64,000 nucleotides of DNA from Pollutimonas sp035515055. Its GTDB lineage: Bacteria; Pseudomonadota; Gammaproteobacteria; Burkholderiales; Burkholderiaceae_B. The notes beneath the pieces are model-generated. The model worked only from the letters and a program-made list of their open reading frames with translations. It was not told the DNA's origin and made no database searches. Below, one piece after another: positions 55,254 to 63,411 of the stretch. A program made the position numbers and the translations under genes. The stretch covers positions 1 to 64,000 of the forward strand of contig DATJBV010000050.1 of NCBI GenBank assembly GCA_035515055.1, given 5' to 3'. How positions within the stretch are numbered: the stretch's first letter is position 1; each line of letters starts with the position of its first letter.

Positions 55254-55660
55254 ATATCTTGCAGCCTCCAGGCTGGCTGGAACCGCGCGGCTATGCCAAT
55301 GGCATCATGACCGAAATGGCTGTCGGCAGCCGGCTCTTGTTCGTCGGCGGTCAGGTCGGCTGGAACGACCGTCAGGAGTTCGAGACCGACGACTTTGCCG
55401 AACAGGCCGCCCAGACATTACGCAATATCGTGGCGATTCTTGAAGAAGGGGGGGCGGGTCCGCAGCATATTACGCGCATGACATGGTATGTGTGCGACAG
55501 GGACGAATACGTCGGCGCCTTGGGTGCCGTGGGACAGCATTACCGCAATATTATCGGCCGTCATTACCCCGCAATGACGGCCGTACAGGTAGGCGATCTT
55601 ATCGAGGAGCGGGCGCGCATAGAAATAGAAGTGACTGCCGTCGTGCCGCCCGCCGCCTAG
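55250..55660 (+). CDS. RidA-family (YjgF/YER057c) enamine/imine deaminase-like protein
   Basis: This 136-residue protein has the chorismate-mutase-like RidA fold. GSRLLFVGGQVGWN, FAEQAAQTLRNIVAILEEGG, ITRMTWYVCDRDEY, YPAMTAVQV and ERARIEIEVTAV are recognisable; the Arg in ARIEIE fits the position of the ligand-binding arginine of RidA. RidA proteins hydrolyse reactive enamines/imines to ketones and ammonia. It overlaps the ligase gene by 4 nt and is the last gene of the operon, so it very likely acts on a pathway intermediate. It ends 3 bp from convergent hemL. Confidence 0.9.
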   Translation: MNILQPPGWLEPRGYANGIMTEMAVGSRLLFVGGQVGWNDRQEFETDDFAEQAAQTLRNIVAILEEGGAGPQHITRMTWYVCDRDEYVGALGAVGQHYRNIIGRHYPAMTAVQVGDLIEERARIEIEVTAVVPPAA

Positions 55661-55663
55661 CGT

Positions 55664-56941
55664 TTACATTTTGGCGAACACGCCTTGCGCGATGTCCAGC
55701 GTTTGCTCTATGACATCGTCGCCGTGCGCGCTGGACATGAATCCGGCTTCGAATGCCGACGGGGCGAAATAAACCCCCTTGATGAGCATGCCGTGAAAGA
55801 AGCGCTTGAAGTGCTCGACATTGCACTCCGAGACTTCGGCGAAGGTAGTGGGCACAGCATCGCGGAAGTAAATGCCAAACATCCCGCCGACATAATCGGC
55901 GCTGAAGCTGACGCCGGCCGATTGCGCGTGCTTCGCCAGGCCCTCGGTCAGTTTCTTGGACTGCAATTCCAGGCGATCATAAAAGCCGGGTTCCGCAAGA
56001 AGTCGCAGCGTGACCAGGCCCGCGGCGACCGCCACGGGATTCCCCGATAGCGTTCCGGCCTGGTATACGTTGCCGACTGGCGCAATGTGTTCCATGATGT
56101 CGGCGCGGCCGCCGAATGCGCCCACCGGCATTCCGCCGCCGATAACCTTGGCCAGTGTTGTCAGGTCGGGGATGACGCCAGTCAAACCCTGGACGCCTTG
56201 CGGTCCGGCGCGCAGCCCTGTCATCACTTCGTCGAAAATCAGGAGCGCGCCGTATTGCGTGCACAGGGCGCGCAAACCTTCCAGAAACCCGGGCACCGGC
56301 TTGATCAGGTTCATGTTGCCCGCAATAGGCTCGACAATAATGCAGGCGATTTCATTGCCGTATTGCTTGAATGCGGCTTCGACGGCTTCCAGGTTGTTGT
56401 AGTCCAGCACCAGGGTATGCCGGATGAAGTCGGAAGGAACGCCGGCCGATGTGGGATTGCCGAAGGTCAGCATGCCTGATCCGGCTTTGACCAGAAGGCT
56501 GTCGGCGTGGCCGTGGTAGCAGCCTTCGAACTTTATTATCTTCGAGCGCCCAGTCGCGCCGCGCGCCAGGCGGATGGCCGACATGGTGGCCTCGGTGCCT
56601 GAACTGACCAGCCGAACTTTTTCGATGGAGGGAATGCGGGCGGCGATCGCCTCGGCGATTTCTATTTCGCCTTCCGTGGGTGCGCCGAACGACAGCCCGT
56701 CCACCGCGGCCTCTTGCACGGCGCGCACGACGTCCGGATGGGCGTGTCCAAGAATGGCCGGACCCCAGGACCCCACGTAGTCGATGTACTTGACGTCGTC
56801 CGCATCCCACAGATAGGGACCCTGCGCGCGCTTGATGAAGCGCGGCGATCCGCCAACCGAGCGAAAAGCGCGAACGGGCGAGTTGACGCCGCCCGGTATG
56901 GTCTGGCAGGCGCGTTCAAATAAGGCAGTATTGCGAGTCAT
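55664..56941 (-). CDS. hemL: Glutamate-1-semialdehyde 2,1-aminomutase
   Basis: This 425-residue PLP enzyme makes 5-aminolevulinate in the C5 haem route. FERACQTIPGGVNSPVRAF at the start, YVGSWGPAILGHAHP, SSGTEATMSAIRLARG, KFEGCYHGHADSLL and the PLP-lysine region LAKVIGGGMPVGAFGG are family marks. It follows thiE after 79 bp on the same strand and forms the right border of the catabolic cassette. Confidence 0.96.
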   Translation of the reverse strand: MTRNTALFERACQTIPGGVNSPVRAFRSVGGSPRFIKRAQGPYLWDADDVKYIDYVGSWGPAILGHAHPDVVRAVQEAAVDGLSFGAPTEGEIEIAEAIAARIPSIEKVRLVSSGTEATMSAIRLARGATGRSKIIKFEGCYHGHADSLLVKAGSGMLTFGNPTSAGVPSDFIRHTLVLDYNNLEAVEAAFKQYGNEIACIIVEPIAGNMNLIKPVPGFLEGLRALCTQYGALLIFDEVMTGLRAGPQGVQGLTGVIPDLTTLAKVIGGGMPVGAFGGRADIMEHIAPVGNVYQAGTLSGNPVAVAAGLVTLRLLAEPGFYDRLELQSKKLTEGLAKHAQSAGVSFSADYVGGMFGIYFRDAVPTTFAEVSECNVEHFKRFFHGMLIKGVYFAPSAFEAGFMSSAHGDDVIEQTLDIAQGVFAKM

Positions 56942-57020
56942 GGTCGTGGGTACTCATACAGAAGATAGGAAAAGGGTTTGCCGCCTTAGCATACCAAGCA
57001 TGGCGGGCGAAGGGGCGCGC

Positions 57021-57674
57021 CTAGGCGAAAAGCGTTGCGCACCCAGCGGCGGCGGCGCGTATATCGGGGCGTTCGAACAGGCCGCTGATCAGTGCAATGC
57101 TGTCGGCGCCGGCATGTACGACGGCGGCCGCATTGTCGGGCGTCAGGCCGCCGATGGCGACGACGGCGGGGCGCGGGCGCGATGGCTGGCTTTCCACCAT
57201 GGCGCGGGCCTGGACGATATGCGCGAGCGTGGCCCGGGGGGCGTTGGGCTTGATGCTGGAGGGATACATGGCGCCAAAGGCGATGTAGTCCACGTCCGCC
57301 GACAGTGCCTGGGTGGCAAGGCCCGGGTCGTTATAACAGGAACAGCCCAGTATTTTTTCCGGCCCCAGCGCCAGGCGCGCGGCGGTAAGGCTGCCATCGT
57401 CGCGGCCCAGGTGCACGCCGTCGGCGTTGACCAACGCGGCCAACCGCCAGTCGTCGTTCACGATGAACACCAGGCCCAACTGTCGGCAATGGTCGGCCAC
57501 TCGGCGCACCTGGGCCAGCCCCGCTTCTGGAGTGCATGTCTTGCGGCGCCACTGCAACGCCACCATGCCGCCCTGGAACGCCGCATCGACCGCATCGAGC
57601 AGCCGGTCGGTATCGTCCCATTCGGGAGTGATCCCATATAAGCCGCGCGGAAACCGAAGGCTGTCGGTGTTCAT
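57021..57674 (-). CDS. thiE: Thiamine-phosphate synthase
   Basis: ATG 57674 gives 217 residues. ThiE joins HMP-diphosphate and thiazole phosphate. The TIM-barrel motifs GLYGITPEW, QWRRKTC, FIVNDDWRLAALVNADGVHLG (pyrophosphate site), YIAFGAMYPSSIKPNAP and AIGGLTPDNAAAVVHAGAD are intact. The start overlaps the ThiD-like stop by 4 nt, so the pair is translated together. The longer frame to 57947 lies inside the ThiD-like gene. Confidence 0.94.
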   Translation of the reverse strand: MNTDSLRFPRGLYGITPEWDDTDRLLDAVDAAFQGGMVALQWRRKTCTPEAGLAQVRRVADHCRQLGLVFIVNDDWRLAALVNADGVHLGRDDGSLTAARLALGPEKILGCSCYNDPGLATQALSADVDYIAFGAMYPSSIKPNAPRATLAHIVQARAMVESQPSRPRPAVVAIGGLTPDNAAAVVHAGADSIALISGLFERPDIRAAAAGCATLFA

Positions 57675-58486
57675 GGCATTGTCCGGTTGAAAAGCCGCTG
57701 GCCCATGCCCGGCTGGAAGCTGCGCGAGCCGACGGTTGCCAACAAAGGCATGGCGGCATTGACGGCTTGCTGCACATCGAGGCCTCGTGCCATTTGGGTT
57801 GCAATAGCGCAGGTCAGCGGACCATCTGCGTCGTTCAGCCGGGCCAGCGGAGCCTGCCAGGTCCATTGTGCCGTCTGCTTGTCGTGCCCTTGGAGCAAAT
57901 AACTGCCGTGGCCCGGGCGCATGGGCGTGCCGCTGCTCAAGACCCACGTCGCGCCGAATTCCAGTAGCGTTTCGGCCGGGGTCTGCGCTTCACTACCGGC
58001 AAAGAACCCTTGGGCATGCCATTGTTCGAGCAGATGGTGGTCGGCGACGACGAGATCGGTTTGGGGCAGCAATAATTCGAAGATGGCAATTTGCACGTCT
58101 TCGGTATCGATATCTTCCACCAGGGACTCGTCGGGCAACTGGCCGAGCTGGAGAATTAGGGGGACATGGTTATAGTCGGCGGCGATCTGTGCCAATACGC
58201 TGACCGATTCTGTTGTATAAAGTGGCCCAACCTTGATGGCCTGGATATTCATGTCTTCAAGCAGGCACCGAGCCTGGTCGTCGATAAGCTCCGGGCCCAC
58301 TGGCTGGATTTCGTCGATGCTGGCCGTGTCACGCACTAGAATAGCGGTCAGTACGCTGAGTGCATGGCAGCCAAGCGTAGCGCAAGTAACCGCTTCGGCG
58401 GGCAGACTACTTGCCCCGCTAGGGTCGAATGGACCGAAAATGAGCACTATAGGTGGCGTTGATGCTTGCACGGCGTCGATAATCAC
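57671..58486 (-). CDS. ThiD-like protein (HMP/HMP-P kinase family) with degenerate motifs
   Basis: The protein has 271 residues of the ribokinase-like ThiD fold: GPFDPSGASSLPAEAVTCATLGCHA at the N-terminus aligns with the family, and a lid and substrate region follow. Usual ThiD has DPSGGAGIQAD, but this protein has DPSGASSLPAE (21-31). The usual catalytic GTGCTLSA near the C-terminus is replaced by DGPLTCAI (221-228), so the anion-hole Gly-Cys is missing. It may be a diverged kinase, a kinase with shifted specificity, or a regulatory partner of ThiE. It is divergent from the rubredoxin gene. Confidence 0.8.
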   Translation of the reverse strand: MIIDAVQASTPPIVLIFGPFDPSGASSLPAEAVTCATLGCHALSVLTAILVRDTASIDEIQPVGPELIDDQARCLLEDMNIQAIKVGPLYTTESVSVLAQIAADYNHVPLILQLGQLPDESLVEDIDTEDVQIAIFELLLPQTDLVVADHHLLEQWHAQGFFAGSEAQTPAETLLEFGATWVLSSGTPMRPGHGSYLLQGHDKQTAQWTWQAPLARLNDADGPLTCAIATQMARGLDVQQAVNAAMPLLATVGSRSFQPGMGQRLFNRTMP

Positions 58487-58613
58487 TTAAGGCGCAGGCG
58501 CCAGGCATGAATCCGGCGCGTTGCTATTGGGTTTAGTAACATTGACCCCATTCTAATAGAAGCACCGAAAGTCCGTGGAATTTCGGATTTTCAAATTTAA
58601 CTGAGTAACAAGT

Positions 58614-58778
58614 ATGCGTACGTGGATGTGTTTAATATGTGGATGGATCTATGATGAAGAAGCGGGGTTGCCTGAAGAAGGCATAGCGCCGGGCACGTTG
58701 TGGGAAGATGTTCCTCCCAATTGGGTTTGCCCCGAATGCGGCGCCCGGAAAGAAGATTTTGAACTGATCGAGGTGTAA
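58614..58778 (+). CDS. Rubredoxin
   Basis: This is a short gene of 54 residues. Two Fe-binding cysteine pairs are clear: CLICGWIYDEEAG (Cys6, Cys9) and VCPECGARKEDFE (Cys39, Cys42). The typical PPNWVCPECG stretch is present. Rubredoxin carries single electrons, for example to alkane hydroxylases or stress-response reductases; the partner is not in the window. Only 43 bp separate it from yqgE. Confidence 0.95.
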   Translation: MRTWMCLICGWIYDEEAGLPEEGIAPGTLWEDVPPNWVCPECGARKEDFELIEV

Positions 58779-58821
58779 GCCTATTAAGGTCAGTACTGCC
58801 ACTTAGGCCCAGGAGAGCGTC

Positions 58822-59415
58822 ATGATCGCATCAGATAAACGGCCCGGCACGGAATCCAGCGTCGACTTGTCTCAGCAGCTTCTTGTTGCCATGCCCGGCA
58901 AAGTCGCCGGAAATTTGGCGAATACCGTAATTTACGTATGCGAGCATACCGAACACGGGGCGTTGGGTCTTGTCATCAACCGGCCCACCGACCTCACGGT
59001 GGGCGACCTTCTCAAACGTATCGATCTTGAGCTTGCCCTCGAAATCGGTCCGGTGCAGGATTCGCCTGTGTTTTTCGGCGGCCCGGTCCAGACCGACCGC
59101 GGCTTCGTCCTCCATGCGCCAGCCGGCGACTACACCTCCAGTATTCCATTGGGTGAAATGGCACTGACAACCTCGCGCGACGTTTTGCAAGACGTCGCTC
59201 AAGGGCGCGGCCCCGCAAAATTGCTGGTCACGCTCGGATATGCCGGGTGGGGTGCCGGACAGCTTGAAAGCGAGATGTCCCAGAACGCCTGGCTGAATGT
59301 GGCCGCCACGCCGGAAATCCTTTTCAATGTTCCGTCCGAAAACCGCTACGAGGCGGCATTGGGACAGTTGGGCATCGACCCGCTCATGCTTGCGGGTGAA
59401 GCCGGACATGCCTGA
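58822..59415 (+). CDS. yqgE: YqgE/AlgH family protein (UPF0301)
   Basis: The protein has 197 residues. The family marks LLVAMPGKVAGNLANTVIYV, HGALGLVINRPTDL, VFFGGPVQTDRGFVLH and VTLGYAGWGAGQLE are present. The function is unclear: AlgH was linked to alginate regulation in Pseudomonas, but no activity is settled. It overlaps ruvX by 8 nt, the usual gene pair in proteobacteria. Confidence 0.93.
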   Translation: MIASDKRPGTESSVDLSQQLLVAMPGKVAGNLANTVIYVCEHTEHGALGLVINRPTDLTVGDLLKRIDLELALEIGPVQDSPVFFGGPVQTDRGFVLHAPAGDYTSSIPLGEMALTTSRDVLQDVAQGRGPAKLLVTLGYAGWGAGQLESEMSQNAWLNVAATPEILFNVPSENRYEAALGQLGIDPLMLAGEAGHA

Positions 59416-59812
59416 AGAAACCTTGCTTGCCTTCGACTATGGCGTCAAGAAAATTGGGGTCGCCATCGGCAATACGCTCACCAGCCAGGCGCGTCCCCTG
59501 GAAATACTGGTCAGCACGACTCGCGAGCAACGGTTTGCCGCCATCGCCGGCTTGCTGCAAGCCTGGCAGCCGAATCGCGTCATTGTGGGCTTGCCGCTTA
59601 CGACAGACGGGGGCGAGCAGTATGCCAGTTTGCGATGCCGACGCTTCGCCAACCAACTTCGTGGTCGTTTCGGCGTACCGGTAGAGCTGGTCGATGAGCG
59701 TGGCTCGAGCGTCGAGGCCCAGGAGCTCCTGGGTTCGCATGCTCCCGATGACGCCATGGCGGCGGCGGTGATTCTCCAGCGTTACCTCGATGGTCTCGCT
59801 CCAGGCTTATAG
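59408..59812 (+). CDS. ruvX: Putative pre-16S rRNA nuclease / Holliday-junction resolvase (YqgF)
   Basis: ATG 59408 gives 134 residues of the RNase H-like YqgF family: LAFDYGVKKIGVAIGN (first catalytic Asp), VGLPLTTDGGEQ, VELVDERGSSVEAQ (Glu) and the final HAPDDAMAAAVILQRYLD (Asp). E. coli YqgF matures the 5' end of 16S rRNA; a Holliday-junction role has also been proposed. It is coupled to yqgE. Confidence 0.93.
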   Translation: MPEETLLAFDYGVKKIGVAIGNTLTSQARPLEILVSTTREQRFAAIAGLLQAWQPNRVIVGLPLTTDGGEQYASLRCRRFANQLRGRFGVPVELVDERGSSVEAQELLGSHAPDDAMAAAVILQRYLDGLAPGL

Positions 59813-59836
59813 GCGGGCGCTGGTCCCCAAGGGAGT

Positions 59837-60598
59837 ATGTTGAGCGTTTTGCTGTTTGCCGCCAGGGCCGCCTGCATAGTGATATGGACGCTTTTCGGCT
59901 TGGCGCTTGTCTTCGGAATATTCCCTTTCCTTGCGTTGTCCAGACGCAATCGAATCAGCCGCCGATGGTCCCGTGTCATGCTGTTTCTTTGCGGAGTCAA
60001 CGTCCAGGTCAGCGGTGAGCCCTGCTTGCATGGGCCGGCGTTGTGCGTGGCCAATCATGTGTCGTGGGTGGATGTCTTTGCGATCAATAGCGTGCGCGCG
60101 ACGGATTTCATCGCCAAGAGCGAAATCCGTGCCTGGCCGCTGCTCGGTGCGCTGGTCGCCGGATCGGGCACGCTGTTCATCGAGCGCGGGCGGCGCCATG
60201 CCGTGCGCTCGGTCGGTCACCAGATGCGCAAATGTTTCCAGGAAGGCAGGCTCCTAGGCCTTTTTCCCGAGGGAACCACGTCCCATGGCTTTGACGTGGG
60301 ACCATTTCATTCCAGTTTGTTCGATCCGGCCATTCGAGCAGGCGTTCCGATTCAGCCGGTGGCGCTGCGCTTTTATCACCACGGGCAGCGTAGCGACGGC
60401 GCCGCGTTCGTCGGCGATCAGAGCATGCTGGACAACCTATGGTTTTTGCTGCGCGCGCGAGGCGTGGTGGTGCGTTTGGATTTCCTGCCCATGTTCAGCG
60501 CCGAGTATTGCCAAGCCGAGGGGCGCGCAAACATTGCGGCCCAGGCGCATCATGCGATACGGCGCGTGGTGGTCCGGGCGGATGCGCAAGCCAGCTAG
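59837..60598 (+). CDS. plsC: 1-acyl-sn-glycerol-3-phosphate acyltransferase
   Basis: The protein has 253 residues. One N-terminal membrane segment (about 5-30) precedes the acyltransferase core: block I NHVSWVDVF (H-x4-D), GTLFIERGRR (block II-like) and FPEGTTS (block III). It adds the second acyl chain in phosphatidic acid synthesis. GGGAG sits very close to ATG 59837, so TTG 59840 is a possible alternative. Only 24 bp separate it from ruvX. The stop overlaps convergent apaH by 4 nt. Confidence 0.9.
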   Translation: MLSVLLFAARAACIVIWTLFGLALVFGIFPFLALSRRNRISRRWSRVMLFLCGVNVQVSGEPCLHGPALCVANHVSWVDVFAINSVRATDFIAKSEIRAWPLLGALVAGSGTLFIERGRRHAVRSVGHQMRKCFQEGRLLGLFPEGTTSHGFDVGPFHSSLFDPAIRAGVPIQPVALRFYHHGQRSDGAAFVGDQSMLDNLWFLLRARGVVVRLDFLPMFSAEYCQAEGRANIAAQAHHAIRRVVVRADAQAS

Positions 60599-61431
60599 TG
60601 GCTGTGCGGCGTCTGGTATGGCCGGCACGGGATCTGCAAGAGCTTTTGGTCGTGAAGTCTCAGCGCGCTGAGCTTGCGTCCCCAGATGCAGCCGGTGTCC
60701 AGGCAGATGACATCGGGCCGTATCAGCAAGCCCAGGGTAGACCAGTGCCCGAAGACGATGGTGTCCTGGTCGATCGCGCGATCGGGTACGTCGAACCATG
60801 GCATGAGGTGCCCATCGTTGAAAGGTTCGCCCTTGTGCGAGAAGTCCATGTGGCCAAGCCGATTGCACATGCGTATGCGCGTGAGGGCGTTCATGATGAC
60901 GCGCAGGCGTTTGCCTCCGTGGAATTCGTCTTGCCAGTCGGCGGGTTCGTTGCCGTACATCTTGTTGAGCATGGTCTTCCAGTTGGGTCCGCGCAAGGCC
61001 GCCTCGACTTCCGCGGCCAACGAAAGCGTTTTTGCCACGTCCCACTTGGGCAGGACGCCCGCATGTACCATCAAGTGCCTATGTTCGTAATGCGCCATCG
61101 GGCAGTGCCGCAGCCAGTCGATCATGTCTTGCGCGTCTGGCGCATCCAAAATGTCGTGGATCGTATCGGACTTGCCTGGCCGCTTGATGCCGGCGGCGAC
61201 CGCAAGCAAATGCAGATCGTGATTCCCAAGCACCACGGTCGCCCGGCCGCCAAGTGCCATGATCGTTCTAAGCGTGCCCAGGGAGTCGGGCCCTCGATTG
61301 ACCAGGTCGCCGGCAAACCAGAATCGGGCGTTGGGATTGGACGTGATTTCAGGCTGGGCCAACAGCTCGTGCAGGGGGTAGCAGCATCCCTGCAGATCGC
61401 CAACCATCCAGATGTCGGGAGCTGCGTTCAT
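60595..61431 (-). CDS. apaH: Diadenosine tetraphosphatase (symmetrical)
   Basis: ATG 61431 gives 278 residues. ApaH splits Ap4A into two ADP and also removes Np4N caps from RNA. Metallophosphatase motifs are VGDLQGCCYPL (usual GDIHG is GDLQG here, as in ApaH), FAGDLVNRGPDSLG, VLGNHDLHLL and HAGVLP. The start overlaps the lptG stop by 4 nt. Confidence 0.95.
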   Translation of the reverse strand: MNAAPDIWMVGDLQGCCYPLHELLAQPEITSNPNARFWFAGDLVNRGPDSLGTLRTIMALGGRATVVLGNHDLHLLAVAAGIKRPGKSDTIHDILDAPDAQDMIDWLRHCPMAHYEHRHLMVHAGVLPKWDVAKTLSLAAEVEAALRGPNWKTMLNKMYGNEPADWQDEFHGGKRLRVIMNALTRIRMCNRLGHMDFSHKGEPFNDGHLMPWFDVPDRAIDQDTIVFGHWSTLGLLIRPDVICLDTGCIWGRKLSALRLHDQKLLQIPCRPYQTPHSH

Positions 61432-62606
61432 GCCGGAGACTTGCTCCACGGCCAACGCGTCTGATTGAAGCGACGCACGTTATGCTGGTTCTCCATCAGG
61501 ATCAGGGCGCCCAGGGCAAGCAAAAGCGCGCCCAGATTGGGAACCAGCGCCGTGACCCAGGGAGCCCATTTGCTTAGCATGCCTACGTTGAGCGCAAGCT
61601 GGTTCAGCATGAAAAACCCCACGCCCAGCAGAATGCCGACGAACACCTTGCTGCCCACGCCGCCGCGCCGGGTTTGCATGAAGCCGATGGGGGCGGCGAT
61701 GGTTATCATGACGAGCAGGGTGAACGGGTAGGCCATTTTTCGCCACAGTGCCACGATCTGCCTGTCGGTTTGCAACTGGTTGCTTTCCAGGTAGTTGATG
61801 TAGTCGATCAGGTCCAGCATCGACATCCGTTCCGGCGTGAGTATTCGCGCGATCAGGCGCTGCGGAGTAAGCGTGGTCTGGAGCACGCGCTGGGTCTCGG
61901 ATTCGATGTGGGTCAGTGGCGCGTCGGGTTTCTTGGCATCCGCCAGCGCCGTCAGTGCCTTGGCGTCGATTTGCGTTTGCACGACCTGGCTGAGAACGAG
62001 GGTGCCATTCGTGAAGTGCCCCGTCTGCGCCTGCGACAGGGAGGACAGTTGGCGCTCGGACCCAAACTCGTACAGCGTTACATCGGCGACATCGCCGTTA
62101 GGCTGGAGTTGAGAAATATTGATGATGCGCGTGCCCCCTTCCGCGTCGGTTTCCCTGAACCAGTAACCGCTGTTCAGGCGGCTGCCGTCGGATTTTCCCA
62201 TGAGAACCAAACTGGCTTCGCTGGATTTCAGCTCCGCTGCTGGGGTCACGACTTCGGAAAGGAGGAATGCTCCGGCCACCAGCGGTATAGTCACCGCCCA
62301 GAGCATGGCCAGCAGTTTCATTCCGCTGACGCCGGATACCCGAAGGATGACGAGTTCATTGCGCTGGGCAAGACCGGCCAAGGCCAGAATGGCTCCGATC
62401 AGCAAGCCGATGGGCAACAGGTCGTAGAGGCGCGTGGGCAACGCCAGCGCCTGCATATAGAACAGATTCAGCAAGGTGAACTTCTTGCCGACATTGTCCA
62501 GGTCCTCGATGAGGGCAAAAAACGTGAACAAGCCGATGAGCGCCATCAGGACCACGGCGCTGGAGCGATAAATTTCGCGGGCAAGATAACGGCGAGCTGT
62601 ACGCAT
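61428..62606 (-). CDS. lptG: LPS export ABC transporter permease LptG
   Basis: ATG 62606 gives 392 residues: six membrane segments (three at each end) around a periplasmic beta-jellyroll domain. The N-terminal pattern RYLAREIYRSSAVVLMALI and LPTRLYDLLPIGLLIGAILALAGLAQRNEL fits LptG rather than LptF; MAYPFTLLVMITIAAPIGF is in the second membrane block. With LptF and LptB it pulls LPS from the inner membrane. LptF is usually adjacent but is not in this window. Confidence 0.9.
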   Translation of the reverse strand: MRTARRYLAREIYRSSAVVLMALIGLFTFFALIEDLDNVGKKFTLLNLFYMQALALPTRLYDLLPIGLLIGAILALAGLAQRNELVILRVSGVSGMKLLAMLWAVTIPLVAGAFLLSEVVTPAAELKSSEASLVLMGKSDGSRLNSGYWFRETDAEGGTRIINISQLQPNGDVADVTLYEFGSERQLSSLSQAQTGHFTNGTLVLSQVVQTQIDAKALTALADAKKPDAPLTHIESETQRVLQTTLTPQRLIARILTPERMSMLDLIDYINYLESNQLQTDRQIVALWRKMAYPFTLLVMITIAAPIGFMQTRRGGVGSKVFVGILLGVGFFMLNQLALNVGMLSKWAPWVTALVPNLGALLLALGALILMENQHNVRRFNQTRWPWSKSPA

Positions 62607-62684
62607 GAAAAGTGTGAGCCTAAATCGGGGACCGGCGGGACGAAAGCACAAGCTTACCATTTGCGCGTGCGCGCGCGACCCCTG

Positions 62685-63407
62685 TCAGCCCGGGATTTCG
62701 GCCTGTCGCATCCGTTTCAATATGGTCGCCGTTCGCGCTCGCAGATACGACGTATTCCGGTGCTTGTCGTAATAGGCGGGATTGGGCAGCATGGCCGCCA
62801 GGCGCGCCGCCTGTTGCTGGCTAAGGCCGTTTGCGCCGACATCAAAATAATGGCGCGCCGCCGCCTCGGCACCGAACACGTTCGTACCCCATTGGGCGAC
62901 GTTTAAATACAGTTCCAGTATGCGCTCTTTGCTCATCGTGAACTCGATCATGTAGGTCAGCACCAATTCCTGGCCTTTGCGCACGTAGGTGCGCGACCCT
63001 GACAGAAACAAGTTCTTGGCCAATTGCTGCGTAATGGTGGAGCCGCCTCGAACCTTGGCCTTGCCGCGCGCCGCCTGCTGGCGGTTGTAGTCCCAGGCCT
63101 TGCGTATGGCATCCCACTCGACGCCTTCGTGGTCCGTGAAGTTCGCGTCTTCGGACGCAATGACCGCGCGTTTCAGGGACGCGCCTATGCGGGCGTACGG
63201 CACCCATTCGTAGTTGAGCGTGGCGTCCGGTTCCGATTGCCTAAGCTCGGCCAACCTTGCGTCCATGAACGCGCTGCTGCCGGGGTTGCGCACGCTAAGC
63301 CAGAGCACCATCACGAAAAGGCCGAATTGGTAGAGCAAGATGGCGAAAAACGCCGCCAGCAGTCCCGCCGCGACGAGTTTCGTCTTGTTTACCTTTCTGG
63401 CCGCCAT
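62685..63407 (-). CDS. mtgA: Monofunctional biosynthetic peptidoglycan transglycosylase
   Basis: ATG 63407 gives 240 residues. One membrane helix (about 12-38) precedes a GT51 glycosyltransferase domain: catalytic EDANFTDHEGVEW, GGSTITQQLAKNLFLSG, KGQELVLTYMIE and RILELYLNVAQWG. It polymerises lipid II into glycan strands. It lies 4 bp downstream of aroE and 78 bp upstream of lptG. Confidence 0.94.
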   Translation of the reverse strand: MAARKVNKTKLVAAGLLAAFFAILLYQFGLFVMVLWLSVRNPGSSAFMDARLAELRQSEPDATLNYEWVPYARIGASLKRAVIASEDANFTDHEGVEWDAIRKAWDYNRQQAARGKAKVRGGSTITQQLAKNLFLSGSRTYVRKGQELVLTYMIEFTMSKERILELYLNVAQWGTNVFGAEAAARHYFDVGANGLSQQQAARLAAMLPNPAYYDKHRNTSYLRARTATILKRMRQAEIPG

Positions 63408-63411
63408 GCCG

